Origin: Mycobacterium sp. IS-3022
Lineage (GTDB): Bacteria; Actinomycetota; Actinomycetes; Mycobacteriales; Mycobacteriaceae
Assembly (NCBI RefSeq): GCF_001500065.1
Contig: NZ_LQIN01000021.1
Coordinates: forward strand, 1 to 45,001
DNA: 45,001 nucleotides
Direction: 5' to 3'
Position 1 is the first letter of the stretch, and every line of letters begins with the position of its first letter. Made by a program: the position numbers and the translations under genes. Shown in pieces: positions 1 through 8,945 of this stretch. The notes beneath the pieces are model-generated. The model ran no database searches. It saw only the letters and a list, made by a program, of their open reading frames with translations, and had not been told where the DNA came from.

Positions 1-1380
1 TTGACGACCGCACCCCACGGCAGGCCTACCTCCACGCCATTACCCACGAAAACCTGCCAATTTCTTGACTCAAGACACCTTGACACGTCGACGATCCCCG
101 GCGGCTACCGCTTCGAACGAGTCCGCGACCACCTGGCGACGCGGCTGCGGGCGTTGCCGGAGTTCCGGGCAAAGCTCGCCAACAGCCAGCTGAATCTGGA
201 CCATCCGGTGTGGGTGGAGGACGACGACGTGGATCTGTCCTATCACCTGCACCGCATCGCGCTGCCGGCTCCGGGCGGGCACACCGAACTGACCGAGGTG
301 TGCGGGCGCATCGCGTCGACTCCGTTGGACCGCAGCAAGCCGTTGTGGGAGATGTGGGTCATCGAGGGCATCGCCGAAACCGACCCGCATGAGACCGGCG
401 ACGTCGCGCTGATGACGAAGGTGCACCACGCCGCGGTGGATGGCGTCTCGGCGGCCAACCTGATCAGCAAGTTGTGCGACGTCGAACCCGACGCCCCGCC
501 ACCGGATTCCGTGCCCGGTCCCGGCGGAGCGACGCGGTTGGAGATCGCCGCCGACGGTTTGATGCGGTCGCTCACGCGGCCGTTACAACTGGCGAGAGCG
601 GTGCCCGCCACGATGTCGACGATCGCCAGCACGATCGCCCGCGCCCGCAGCGGCACGGCGATGGCCGCGCCGTTCAAAGCTCCTGCGACGGTGTTCAACG
701 CCGAGATCACCGCCGACCGCACCATCGCGCTGGCGCAACTCGAGATGGCCGACGTCAAACGTGTGAAGAATGCGTTCGGCGTCAAGGTCAACGACGTGGT
801 GATGGCGTTGTGCGCCGGCGCGCTGCGCGGATACCTGCTCGACCGCAAAGAGCTGCCCGACAAGCCGCTGGTGGCGGTGGTTCCGGCGTCGGTGCACGAC
901 AAGTCCGACCGGCCGGGCCGCAACCAGCTCTCGGGCATGTTCTGCAACCTGCAGTCGCACGTCGCCGATCCCGCCGAGCGGTTGCGAGCCATCGCCGAAT
1001 CCAGTTGGCGGGCAAAGGAACACAGTTCGGCCATCGCCCCGACACTGTTGGCCGACGTGACCCAGGCGCTGCCTCCACCGTTGTTCGGGATGGCAATGGG
1101 GGTGATGTCGCACACCCCGCTGAAGCGCACGCCCATCCACAACGTGGTGATCTCGAACGTGGCGGGACCGGACACCACGCTGTATGCGATGGGCGCCGAG
1201 ATGAAGTCGCTGTATCCGCTGGGACCGATCTTTCACGGTTCGGGACTGAACATCACGGTGATGTCGTTGAGCGGCAAGCTGAACGTCGGCATCATCTCGT
1301 GCCGAAAACTGGTGAACGACTTACCGAATCTGGCCGATCGCTTCGAAATCGAATTGGCCGAACTGCTGGACTGTTGCTGA
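1..1380 (+). CDS. WS/DGAT family wax ester synthase/diacylglycerol acyltransferase, 5' end abnormal or incomplete
   Basis: Transfers an acyl group from acyl-CoA to diacylglycerol or a fatty alcohol, making storage triacylglycerol or wax esters at the membrane. The catalytic HHAAVDG motif (HHxxxDG) lies near residue 142. The segments LDRSKPLWEMWVIEG upstream and NVVISNVAGPD near the C-terminus are typical of the family. Homology begins abruptly at LDTSTIPGG (about residue 27). The roughly 30 residues the family normally has before this, starting with a M-RLSGLDASFLYLE-like stretch, are absent and replaced by unrelated sequence, so the reading frame open from base 1 may not be a native start. 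The gene ends directly against the convergent MFS gene with no bases between the stop codons. The family is certain; whether this copy is functional is not. Confidence 0.85.
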   Translation: MTTAPHGRPTSTPLPTKTCQFLDSRHLDTSTIPGGYRFERVRDHLATRLRALPEFRAKLANSQLNLDHPVWVEDDDVDLSYHLHRIALPAPGGHTELTEVCGRIASTPLDRSKPLWEMWVIEGIAETDPHETGDVALMTKVHHAAVDGVSAANLISKLCDVEPDAPPPDSVPGPGGATRLEIAADGLMRSLTRPLQLARAVPATMSTIASTIARARSGTAMAAPFKAPATVFNAEITADRTIALAQLEMADVKRVKNAFGVKVNDVVMALCAGALRGYLLDRKELPDKPLVAVVPASVHDKSDRPGRNQLSGMFCNLQSHVADPAERLRAIAESSWRAKEHSSAIAPTLLADVTQALPPPLFGMAMGVMSHTPLKRTPIHNVVISNVAGPDTTLYAMGAEMKSLYPLGPIFHGSGLNITVMSLSGKLNVGIISCRKLVNDLPNLADRFEIELAELLDCC

Positions 1381-2901
1381 TCATCTGGCGGGCTTGATCA
1401 AGAAGAGCGCCAGGATGATCGCCGCGATCGGCCCGACGGCCATGACCAAGCTCAGCGTGTGGATCGCGTCGACCGCGTTGTGCGGCGCCTGATCCACCAC
1501 CAGCCGCGCCTGCTCGGGGTCGACCAGTTGCGCGCCGTGACCGCCGTGCACGGTCAGCATCGCCTCGCGGGTCTCGGCTCGCGTGATCCCCGCCTGGTGC
1601 AGGTCGTGGACGCTGTTGGTGAGGAACAGGTTGATCCCGACGAGCGCGAAAAGCGCTGGGCCGAGCGAATACCCGCCCTCGTTGACCGCGCTCTTGACTG
1701 CCGAGACCGCTCCGCCCAGATCGGGTGGCGCGCTGCCCATCATGATCATGGCTTGCGGGGTGGTGACCAGTGCACCGCCGACCACGATGAGCGCGGCGGC
1801 GGCGAACACCGTCGTCCGCGACGTGTCCAGGTCGAACAACCGCATGGTCAGCAGCCCGCCGAGCATGACCGTGAGCCCGCTGACCATCACGGCGCGGGGC
1901 CCGAACCGGTTCGCGGCCGGGCCGGCGGAGGTGGCGGCCACGGCGGCCATCGCGGTGGCGGGGATCAGCAGCAGCCCGAACAGCTCGTGCGATTCCTTGC
2001 GGATCGTGACGAGGTAGAACGACATCAGCACCATCGAACCGCCGAGCACGATGTTGAACATCACCCCCGCCGTCACGGCGGCGTTGAACCGGCCGGAACG
2101 AAAGACCCGCATGTCCAAAGCGGGCTCGCGCGTGCGCAACTCCTGCGCGACGAAGGCGCAACCGGCCAGCAGTCCGACCGCGACAGCGGACAGACCGACG
2201 GCGTTGATGCCGGTCTCGATCCGCGACATGCCGAAGATCAACCCCATCAGCGCAATGGCGAACAACGCCATCCCGAGCACGTCGAGGCGGTGGGTGCCGC
2301 GTACGGTCTCGGGCACGTACCGCCAGGTGATGACCAGCCCCAGCACCGCGATCATCGGCACGACGAAAAAGCATGCGCGCCAACCGATGGCGTGGCCAAG
2401 CATGCCGCTGATGGCGGGCATCGGGGTGGCGACGGCGTACCCCACGCCGAAGTAGGCGGCGATCGCCGCGGCCCGCCGACCTGGCGGGAACACCGCGTTG
2501 GTGATCGCCAGCGACAGCCCGATCAGGAATGCCAGCATCACGCCGGCCCCGGCGCGGGCGACGATCAGCACCGCCGGCGCGGGCGCAGCGGCGGCGAGCA
2601 CGCTGAACACGGTGGCACCGGACAACCCGAGCAGGTACATCCGCCGCATGCCGTAGAGATCGCCGAGCGCGCCTGCGCTCAGCACCGCGGCGGCCATGGT
2701 CAGGGTCGCGAGGCTGGCGACGAACGTCGCGGTGGTTCCGGTGATTCCCAGCCCGGTCGACACCAGTTGCAGGTTGGCCGACAGGGCGGTCGGGTCGCCG
2801 ATCGAGATCGCATAGCCGAGCCCCATCGCGATCACGGTCATGACAGCGGCCAGTCCGGAGACCTGACGCTGTTCGGCGTCGACGCGAGGACCGTCCGGCA
2901 C
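1381..2901 (-). CDS. MFS drug/proton antiporter, DHA2 (14-TMS) type
   Basis: Predicted inner-membrane exporter of 506 aa driven by the proton gradient. It has MFS motif A (GALGDLYGMRRMYLLG, residues 77-92) after the second helix. A glycine/proline-rich segment (TPMPAISGMLGHAIGWR) fits motif C of drug antiporters. Hydrophobic segments continue to the C-terminus, and both length and helix number fit the 14-helix EmrB/QacA group. It starts with GTG, 10 nt after the stop of the upstream esterase gene on the same strand, so the two are probably co-transcribed. The substrate cannot be read from the sequence; a role in exporting a lipid or a product of the neighbouring hydrolase is possible but unproven. 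Confidence 0.88.
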   Translation of the reverse strand: MPDGPRVDAEQRQVSGLAAVMTVIAMGLGYAISIGDPTALSANLQLVSTGLGITGTTATFVASLATLTMAAAVLSAGALGDLYGMRRMYLLGLSGATVFSVLAAAAPAPAVLIVARAGAGVMLAFLIGLSLAITNAVFPPGRRAAAIAAYFGVGYAVATPMPAISGMLGHAIGWRACFFVVPMIAVLGLVITWRYVPETVRGTHRLDVLGMALFAIALMGLIFGMSRIETGINAVGLSAVAVGLLAGCAFVAQELRTREPALDMRVFRSGRFNAAVTAGVMFNIVLGGSMVLMSFYLVTIRKESHELFGLLLIPATAMAAVAATSAGPAANRFGPRAVMVSGLTVMLGGLLTMRLFDLDTSRTTVFAAAALIVVGGALVTTPQAMIMMGSAPPDLGGAVSAVKSAVNEGGYSLGPALFALVGINLFLTNSVHDLHQAGITRAETREAMLTVHGGHGAQLVDPEQARLVVDQAPHNAVDAIHTLSLVMAVGPIAAIILALFLIKPAR

Positions 2902-2911
2902 GCGCCGGATG

Positions 2912-5203
2912 CTACCGCCGCAACAGCGCCGCCATCACCTCTTTGGAGGGCACTGCCGCGGTGGTGAGCGCGATGGTGTGCCGCCCGGCCGGCACCTGCA
3001 CGAGCGGACCCGTCGGCTCGCCGTCCAACAGCACCGCCACATCCGGGGGCAGTGCGGCGAGTTCGACCCGTGCGGGAGCGTCGGTCGAGACGTCGATGGT
3101 CGACGTGTCCAGCGAGGCGAGCCCGGCCCTCGCGACGTCCACGGTGAGTCCCGCGACACCGGTGAGCTTCAACGTCAGGAATGGCAGCGGCCCGACGGCA
3201 GCGCCTGTACGCCACAGCAATTCGGTGTACAGGCCGGGGGACAGGTCGAGGTCGGGTTCGACGCCGCGGCGACGCCGGATCGTGCGCGTCGGGTCCGGGC
3301 GTGAATACGACCGCGCGTCGACGGACGCGACCGCACCGCGCCTCTCCGCCAGGTCCGGGTCGGCCGCCAGGTTCGACAACCACCAAACCCGGTGCGGCCC
3401 AAGGCCGAGATCGGGCCGCACCAGCTCCGGATACCACGTGTACGTGATGTGCCCGGGGTCGCTCTGGCGCAGGCCGGTGCCCATGTGCGAGATCGGGTCG
3501 TCGAACTCGTCCTCGAGCACCCAGGTGACGTGGTCCTCGAACGGGTAGGCGGTGAACCGGTAGCGGTAGCCCAGCCGGTCGAGTTCGAGCACCTGCGACA
3601 GCACCGACGTGATCGGCACGAGCTGGTCGAGCACACCGTGGGCGATGAGGAACGGAAGCCACCGCGCGTTGGGCAGCAGTTCCCAGGTGTCGCCCTCGCG
3701 GGCGCAGTGCGAGTTCAGGTCGAGGTCACCGGGGACGTCGACGTTGGGCAGCAGTCGCACACCGCAGACCGGCGGGCCGGCGAGCACGACGGCCTGGGCG
3801 AACACCTCCGGATACGTCAGGCCCAGCTTGTACGCGCCGTAGCCGCCCATCGAGTAGCCGGAGACCACCGTGCGGTTCGGGTCGGTGCCGAGCTGTTCGG
3901 CCACCCGCGCCCACACCTCCCACACGTCGAGTTCGGCTTCGTCGAAGTACCAGCCCGACGGTCCGCGCGCCAGCGGCGTCACCACCACGGAGTCGCGGTC
4001 CTCGCAGACCTGGTGCAGCAGGCGGGGTTCGATCGCGGCGAATTGGTTCTGGCCCAACGCAAGTGAGTGCAGGAGCAGCGTCAACGGCAGCGTGCGGCCG
4101 GGCGCATACGTCGACGGCAGGCACACCGAATAGGGCTGCACACGGCCGAGGAACTGCGGGTCGGTGTCGAGGATGTTCGTGTCGGCGACGCCCTGGCCGA
4201 GCTCGATCGACGAGACGTACCAGCGGGTGGACGTGCCGCGCACGATCGGCTCGTCGGTGGTGCGGCGCTCGGCGAGCTGGTCCCACGCGACCGGTAGTGA
4301 GAACCCGGTGATGTCGCCGTCGGTGAGCGCGGCGGCCTGGGCCTGATCGGACCAGAAGTTCAGGTGCGCCTTCTCCTGCTGATGGGTGCGGAAAGCCACG
4401 TTGTAGACGTTCGGCTGGCCGGGCCGCGCGCCGCGGGTGACGGGAACGTCGGCGAACCCGTCGCCGGTGTCGTTCGCCAACCCGGCGGCCAACCGGACGG
4501 TCCAGGTGCCTGTCGGTTCGACGAGCGCACGGGGCACGTGGGCGAGGAAGGACCGCGACTGCATGTCGACCTGGTGGGCCACGGGTGTCGACGTCTGCGT
4601 GGTGAGGTCGATCAATCTGGCTTCTTGGCCGGAGATGAGCAGCGCCGTGTCGATGCCGGCGGAGGTGACGCCGGCGTTGGCGGGCCACTCGTTGGTGGGT
4701 GCCGCGGCGCGGTCGGTGTCGAAAGTGAAGAGCGCGACGGGGATTGACGGGTCGAGCAGGGTGTTCCAGTCGACGCGCCACCAGGTGTGGGTGTCGGTGA
4801 GCCCGATCGCGACGCGGAAGATGTCGGCGCCGTTGCGGGCGGCGGGCCCGTCGGGATAGACGTAGGTGCCGCGCGCCGGGACCAGCCCACCGGTCGGGAT
4901 GGCGACGGGCAGGCCGGTCGCGCCGTGGTCGTCGTAGAGGAAGTCGGTCCAGAACAGGGCGCCGCCGGCGTAGCGGCCGGTGCCGCAGGTGCGCGGGAAG
5001 TCCTCGCCGAACGGCCATCCTTGTGGCGCCGAAAGTTTCGGCTCGGGGCGCAGCGCGGCCTGCGGTACGCCCTCGGGCATCCCGTTGATGACTTGGAGGT
5101 CTTCGGGTGTCGCCGGCGCAGCCGGGGTGACGGCCTTCAGCACGGAGTCTGCTGCGCGCAGCCCCAGGCGGACGGGCAGCAGCGCCAGGTCGATGAGGGA
5201 CAT
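2912..5203 (-). CDS. Large alpha/beta-hydrolase (esterase/peptidase-like) with N-terminal beta-sandwich region
   Basis: 763 aa. The first half (about residues 50-340) is beta-rich and resembles the DOMON-like domain found next to glucodextranase and secreted-hydrolase modules. From about residue 370 an alpha/beta-hydrolase follows: strand LPLTLLLHSLALGQNQ, nucleophile elbow GYSMGG with Ser451, an acid loop HGVLDQLVP and a likely catalytic histidine in FEDHVTW. A small beta-domain closes the protein. The layout recalls poly(3-hydroxybutyrate) depolymerase/feruloyl esterase-like enzymes. The N-terminus (LIDLALLPVRLGL) is amphipathic, with no clear cleavable signal. It sits between an LpqH-like lipoprotein gene (33 nt upstream) and the MFS exporter (10 nt downstream). 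Substrate unknown. Confidence 0.82.
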   Translation of the reverse strand: MSLIDLALLPVRLGLRAADSVLKAVTPAAPATPEDLQVINGMPEGVPQAALRPEPKLSAPQGWPFGEDFPRTCGTGRYAGGALFWTDFLYDDHGATGLPVAIPTGGLVPARGTYVYPDGPAARNGADIFRVAIGLTDTHTWWRVDWNTLLDPSIPVALFTFDTDRAAAPTNEWPANAGVTSAGIDTALLISGQEARLIDLTTQTSTPVAHQVDMQSRSFLAHVPRALVEPTGTWTVRLAAGLANDTGDGFADVPVTRGARPGQPNVYNVAFRTHQQEKAHLNFWSDQAQAAALTDGDITGFSLPVAWDQLAERRTTDEPIVRGTSTRWYVSSIELGQGVADTNILDTDPQFLGRVQPYSVCLPSTYAPGRTLPLTLLLHSLALGQNQFAAIEPRLLHQVCEDRDSVVVTPLARGPSGWYFDEAELDVWEVWARVAEQLGTDPNRTVVSGYSMGGYGAYKLGLTYPEVFAQAVVLAGPPVCGVRLLPNVDVPGDLDLNSHCAREGDTWELLPNARWLPFLIAHGVLDQLVPITSVLSQVLELDRLGYRYRFTAYPFEDHVTWVLEDEFDDPISHMGTGLRQSDPGHITYTWYPELVRPDLGLGPHRVWWLSNLAADPDLAERRGAVASVDARSYSRPDPTRTIRRRRGVEPDLDLSPGLYTELLWRTGAAVGPLPFLTLKLTGVAGLTVDVARAGLASLDTSTIDVSTDAPARVELAALPPDVAVLLDGEPTGPLVQVPAGRHTIALTTAAVPSKEVMAALLRR

Positions 5204-5236
5204 GGCCTCAACGTAGTGCCGCTTGCGGATGCTGGG

Positions 5237-5665
5237 TCAGCAGGGCGCTTTGATCTCGAACGGCATCGGGCGCCTCTGGCTCGGATTGGCTCGGTCGGAG
5301 CCGACGACGGTGCCGGTGATGGTGTAGACGTTGCCGTCGATGGAGGCTTCGGCCTTACCGGTGTCACCGCCGGCGACGCCGTGGATGTCGTTGATGTTCG
5401 CGATGTTGACGGTCCGGACGATTGGCTCGGCGCCGCCGAGGTGTAGGAAGACCTCGGCGCGCCCGGGCTCGGCGTCGGCGTCGATCATGAGGTCCCAGGC
5501 GTGCTGGGTGCACTCGACGGACTCGGTGTCCTGTGAGGTGCCGTCGATGGAGATCCGGCCGGACTGTGCGGGTACTTCGGTCGGTGCCGGCCCGGTCAGG
5601 CCGCATCCGGATACGACGGCCGTCGCCGTCAGTGCGGCTGCCACGCCGATGAATCGGATCTGCAC
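5237..5665 (-). CDS. LpqH (19-kDa antigen)-like lipoprotein
   Basis: 142-aa predicted exported lipoprotein. An N-terminal hydrophobic signal ends in the lipobox VSGC (acylated Cys21). The mature part has the LpqH pattern: a cysteine near the start (VECTQ), the stretch VYTITGTVVGSDRANP and a C-terminal cysteine (FEIKAPC), probably disulfide bonded. LpqH proteins are surface lipoproteins of mycobacteria that signal through TLR2; this is a paralogue, so that role is inferred. The start is GTG, chosen because a strong ribosome site (GGGAGG, six bases before) precedes it. It is the first gene of a minus-strand group and is divergent from the fadE operon across 167 bp. Confidence 0.87.
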   Translation of the reverse strand: MQIRFIGVAAALTATAVVSGCGLTGPAPTEVPAQSGRISIDGTSQDTESVECTQHAWDLMIDADAEPGRAEVFLHLGGAEPIVRTVNIANINDIHGVAGGDTGKAEASIDGNVYTITGTVVGSDRANPSQRRPMPFEIKAPC

Positions 5666-5832
5666 CGCACACCTCCCCGTGATTCGCCCGAGAACGCGCT
5701 GATGATCAACAGGCCGATCTCGGTGACATAGCTGGCCACGGCGGGAGCTTAACGCCGTGACGGCGGGTTTCGCGGCCGGATAGGCATCGCTTTTCCCGCC
5801 GGGGTAGACAGATTCTCGATACTGTCGCCCTC
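5666..5832. promoter_or_regulatory. Divergent intergenic region between lipoprotein and catabolic operon
   Basis: These 167 bp separate two divergent transcription units and must hold both promoters. I looked for KstR-type (TAGAAC...GTTCTA) and KstR2-type boxes expected of steroid catabolic operons and saw none. No confident -35/-10 pair could be chosen for either direction. Confidence 0.5.
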
Positions 5833-7011
5833 GTGGACTTCGAGCTGGACGACGAGCAGCGCGCGTGGGTCGCCGAAGTGCGGCAGTTCCTCGCCGAGCA
5901 CGTCACACCTCCGCTGAAGGCCGAGATCCTCGAGCACGGCCTGGAGTACCAGGGCGGCGAGGTCACGGCGTTTCGCCGCAAGATCGGCGAAAGGGGCTGG
6001 TTCGGGCTGAACTGGCCGACGGACTACGGCGGACTCGGCCTGACTGCCACTCACCAGCACCTGCTGATGAGCGAGTTCGAGTACGCCGGTGCGCCAGGGC
6101 CCGACCTGACGGTGACATCGGTGGCGCCGATGATCATGCGGCACGGCACCGAGCAGAACAAGAAGGAGTTCCTGCCGGGCATTGCCCGCGGTGAGATCGT
6201 CTGCGCGCTGGGCTACTCCGAACCCAACGCGGGAACCGACCTGGCGAGCCTCCGCACGCGCGCGGTCCGCGACGGCGACGAGTGGGTGATCAACGGCTCG
6301 AAGATCTGGAATAGCGGCGCACAGCGGTCCACCCACGAATGGCTCTGTGTGCGAACCGATCCCGACGCTCCGAGACACCGGGGTATCTCGGTGATCATGG
6401 TGCCGGTCGACAGCCCCGGTGTCGAGATCCACCCGCTGTACGCGTGGTCGGGCTACCGCACCAACGAAACCTTCTTCCGCGACGTCCGGGTGCCGGTGAC
6501 GAACCTGATCGGTGAGGAGAACGCGGGATGGACCTACATCACCGGCGCGCTCGACCACGAGCGCGGTGCGCTGACCACGCCGGGTGATCTGCGCCGCGCG
6601 GTCGACGATCTCGTCGCAGTGGCCGCCAGCCCGATGCGTGACGGATCAGTGCCCGCCGCCGACCCGGCGTTCCGCCGACGTCTGGCTGCGGTCGAAGCCG
6701 ACGTGGAGGTCGCCACGCTGATGGGCTACGAGGCCGCCTCCCTGCTGGACAGCGGCAGCATTCCCACCGTGGAGGTCAGCGTGTCGAAAGTGTTCACCAG
6801 CGAGTTGCGCCAGCGGATCGCCGATCTCGCGCTCGACCTCCTCGGACCGGACGGGCTGATGGCCTACCGCAGCGCGGGAGCACCGCTCGGCGGGTTCTTC
6901 GAACGGCTGTACCGGGTGTCGCCGCTGATGCGGTTCGGCGGCGGCACCAACGAGGTCCTACGAGACGTGATCGCGCAACGCGGCCACAAGATGCCGTCGT
7001 ACGGGCGGTGA
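5833..7011 (+). CDS. Acyl-CoA dehydrogenase, FadE subunit 1
   Basis: 392-aa flavin acyl-CoA dehydrogenase subunit that introduces an alpha-beta double bond into an acyl-CoA. Family signatures are ALGYSEPNAGTDLASL (flavin/substrate loop), WVINGSKIWNSGAQ, and the C-terminal FGGGTNEVLRDVIAQRG. Mycobacterial steroid dehydrogenases work as alpha2beta2 heterotetramers from two adjacent fadE genes, and this gene is followed after only 4 nt by a second, shorter fadE, so the two probably form such a complex. The start is GTG; the N-terminus VDFELDDEQRAWVAEVR matches the family. It opens a seven-gene operon with overlapping stops and starts. The exact substrate is inferred only from context (see the Ltp2-like and FadD17-like genes). 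Confidence 0.9.
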   Translation: MDFELDDEQRAWVAEVRQFLAEHVTPPLKAEILEHGLEYQGGEVTAFRRKIGERGWFGLNWPTDYGGLGLTATHQHLLMSEFEYAGAPGPDLTVTSVAPMIMRHGTEQNKKEFLPGIARGEIVCALGYSEPNAGTDLASLRTRAVRDGDEWVINGSKIWNSGAQRSTHEWLCVRTDPDAPRHRGISVIMVPVDSPGVEIHPLYAWSGYRTNETFFRDVRVPVTNLIGEENAGWTYITGALDHERGALTTPGDLRRAVDDLVAVAASPMRDGSVPAADPAFRRRLAAVEADVEVATLMGYEAASLLDSGSIPTVEVSVSKVFTSELRQRIADLALDLLGPDGLMAYRSAGAPLGGFFERLYRVSPLMRFGGGTNEVLRDVIAQRGHKMPSYGR

Positions 7012-7015
7012 CGAC

Positions 7016-8035
7016 ATGCGGGTGATTCCGTCGCAGGACGAGCGGGACCTGGCCGCCATGTGCCGTTCGGTGCTGGCCGCCGAGCTCGAGCCGGCAGCGC
7101 AGTGGAAGGCGCTCGCCGATGCCGGCGTGCTTTCCTTGGCGGTCGACGGCGGCCTCACTGCGGCCGGCGTCTTCTGCGTCGAGGCGGGAAGAGCGCTGTG
7201 CCGCAGAGTCGTTCAGAGCACGGTGTATGCCGCGTTGGCCGTCGACTGGCTCGGCGTGCAGTCGGAGTGGCTGCCGCGGTTGACGTCGGGCGACTCACGC
7301 GGCACGTGCGCGCTGTTCAATCCGCGCGACGCGTCGGACCTGGAACCGCCGCTGCGGGCCCGCCGTTCCGGTGACGGGTGGCGGGTGAGCGGTGTCGTGG
7401 ACTTCGTCGTCGACAGTGATGCCGCCGACGTGATCGTCGTGCACACCGACGCGGGTGTGGTCGCCGTCGACACCGCGGCATCCGGCATCGCCGTCGAACC
7501 CACGCCCATGATGGGCGGATTCCCGTCGTTCACGGTCCGGTTCGATGACGTCGCCGTCGTTGAACCCGTGCCCGTCGACGACCAGGCTCTGCGGCGGCTG
7601 ACGAATGCCGTTGTGACGCTGGACTGTCTGGACCTGGTCGGTGCGGGGGAGGCGGTGATCGACCGCACGGTCGCGTACACCACCATGCGCGAGCAGTTCG
7701 GCCGACCCATCGCATCGTTTCAGGCGGCGCAGCATCTGGTCGCCGACATGCACATCGCGTTGGCCGCGGCCCGGCTGGCCGCGCAGTCGGCGGTGTTCTG
7801 GATCGGGCGAGGCCACACCGCGACTCGGCAGACGGCAGTCGCGCGGATGCGGGCCGCGGAGATCAAGAAGATCACTTTGGATGCGCACCAGCTGCACGGC
7901 GGTATGGGTTACGTCGTCGACACCGGTCTGCATCTTTACTCCGAACGCGCACGGGTGTTGTCCACGCTCGGCGGGGGAGCCGATATCGCCGCGAAATGGC
8001 TCGAGGGTGAGATGAAATGGGACGACAAGCGATGA
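7016..8035 (+). CDS. Acyl-CoA dehydrogenase, FadE subunit 2 (short partner)
   Basis: 339 aa, shorter than a classic acyl-CoA dehydrogenase (about 380). The N-terminal domain is degenerate, while the C-terminal four-helix domain is conserved: a TTMREQFGRPIASFQAAQH segment and QLHGGMGYVVDTGLHLYSERA. This is the usual look of the partner subunit in heteromeric steroid dehydrogenases, where FAD sites are completed across the interface and only half the sites are active. It follows subunit 1 by 4 nt, and its stop overlaps the next start (ATGA), supporting a co-translated complex. Confidence 0.88.
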   Translation: MRVIPSQDERDLAAMCRSVLAAELEPAAQWKALADAGVLSLAVDGGLTAAGVFCVEAGRALCRRVVQSTVYAALAVDWLGVQSEWLPRLTSGDSRGTCALFNPRDASDLEPPLRARRSGDGWRVSGVVDFVVDSDAADVIVVHTDAGVVAVDTAASGIAVEPTPMMGGFPSFTVRFDDVAVVEPVPVDDQALRRLTNAVVTLDCLDLVGAGEAVIDRTVAYTTMREQFGRPIASFQAAQHLVADMHIALAAARLAAQSAVFWIGRGHTATRQTAVARMRAAEIKKITLDAHQLHGGMGYVVDTGLHLYSERARVLSTLGGGADIAAKWLEGEMKWDDKR

Positions 8036-8526
8036 GCCTGATCGACGAGGAGTCGGCCGCCAAGATCGGCACCGTCGTCGCGGTGGCCACCGGCGAGGTG
8101 TACAGGCGCGACTGGCAGCGCTGGGCCGCCGCGATCGGCGATCACAATCCACTGTGGTTCGACGCCGACTACGCGCGTGCGCACGGTTACCGCGACATCA
8201 TCTGCCCGCCGCTCTACTTGCAGTACGCCATCCTCGGAGTCGTCAGGCTCGACGAGCTGCGGCCGGACGGGTCCTCCGGCGCAGTGACGGGCAGCATGGC
8301 GTTTCCCCGCGCGCCCCGGCGGATGGCCGGCGGCGAGAGCACGACGTTTCACCTGCCCGCCTACCACGGCGACGAGATCGAGATGGTCCGCACCGTCGAC
8401 TCGATCGTCGAAAAGCAGGGCAGGTCCGGCGAATTCGTGCTTGTGACCTGGCGTGCCGAGTACCGCAACCAGCACCGCGAGCTCCTCGCCGAAGCCACCA
8501 CGTCGATGATCGCCCGGCCCGCATGA
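8032..8526 (+). CDS. MaoC-like dehydratase subunit (FAS1-type N-terminal hot-dog)
   Basis: 164-aa hot-dog protein of the FAS1-like dehydratase/enoyl-CoA hydratase group. The start is the ATG at 8032, which overlaps the previous stop as ATGA; the in-frame ATG 15 nt earlier would overlap the dehydrogenase more and is less likely. The hydratase motif reads GDHNPLW: the aspartate is present but the usual catalytic histidine position is Trp. This suggests it is the non-catalytic or complementary half of a heterodimer with the next gene, like the MaoC part of ChsH2 with ChsH1 in cholesterol side-chain hydration. Unlike ChsH2 it is not fused to a DUF35 domain; that domain is a separate gene three positions downstream. 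Confidence 0.85.
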   Translation: MSLIDEESAAKIGTVVAVATGEVYRRDWQRWAAAIGDHNPLWFDADYARAHGYRDIICPPLYLQYAILGVVRLDELRPDGSSGAVTGSMAFPRAPRRMAGGESTTFHLPAYHGDEIEMVRTVDSIVEKQGRSGEFVLVTWRAEYRNQHRELLAEATTSMIARPA

Positions 8527-8945
8527 GCCCCGCCTACGACGACGTCGACACCGGTGACGGGATCCCGCCGCTGGTCGTCACCGTCGACGAGACGCAGATG
8601 TTCTTCTTCAGCGCCGCCACCTACAACGGACACCGCATCCACTACGACACGCAGTGGGCACGGGACACCGAGGGCTACGACGACGTGCTCGTGCAGGGCC
8701 CGCTGCAGGCCGCGCTGCTGTCGCGTGCGCTGACCGACTGGATCGGCGGCGACGGGCGGCTGGTGGCGTTCTCGGTCCAGAACCGCGCGATCGCCTATCC
8801 GGGACAGGAGTTGACATTCGGCGGCGTGGTCACTGGGAAGCGGGACGGTGGACTGGTCGATCTGGAAATATTCTGCAAGCGCGGCGACGACATGCTCATG
8901 CCGGGCACCGCGACTGTCGCACTGCCGCAACGGGGTAACGCATGA
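8523..8945 (+). CDS. MaoC-like dehydratase subunit (HTD2/ChsH1-like)
   Basis: 140-aa hot-dog protein. The stretch FFSAATYNGHRIHYD is the HTD2-type hydratase motif, with His at the catalytic position. The following GYDDVLVQGPLQAALL is also typical. With the preceding gene it probably forms a heteromeric enoyl-CoA hydratase that adds water across the double bond made by the FadE pair. Both ends are four-base overlaps (ATGA with the gene before, ATGA with the gene after), which indicates translational coupling and fixed stoichiometry. Confidence 0.86.
   Translation: MSPAYDDVDTGDGIPPLVVTVDETQMFFFSAATYNGHRIHYDTQWARDTEGYDDVLVQGPLQAALLSRALTDWIGGDGRLVAFSVQNRAIAYPGQELTFGGVVTGKRDGGLVDLEIFCKRGDDMLMPGTATVALPQRGNA

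Noticed and set aside
5666..5832. KstR or KstR2 operator upstream of the fadE operon
   Set aside because: No inverted TAGAAC-type or ACAAG-type repeat could be found by eye.
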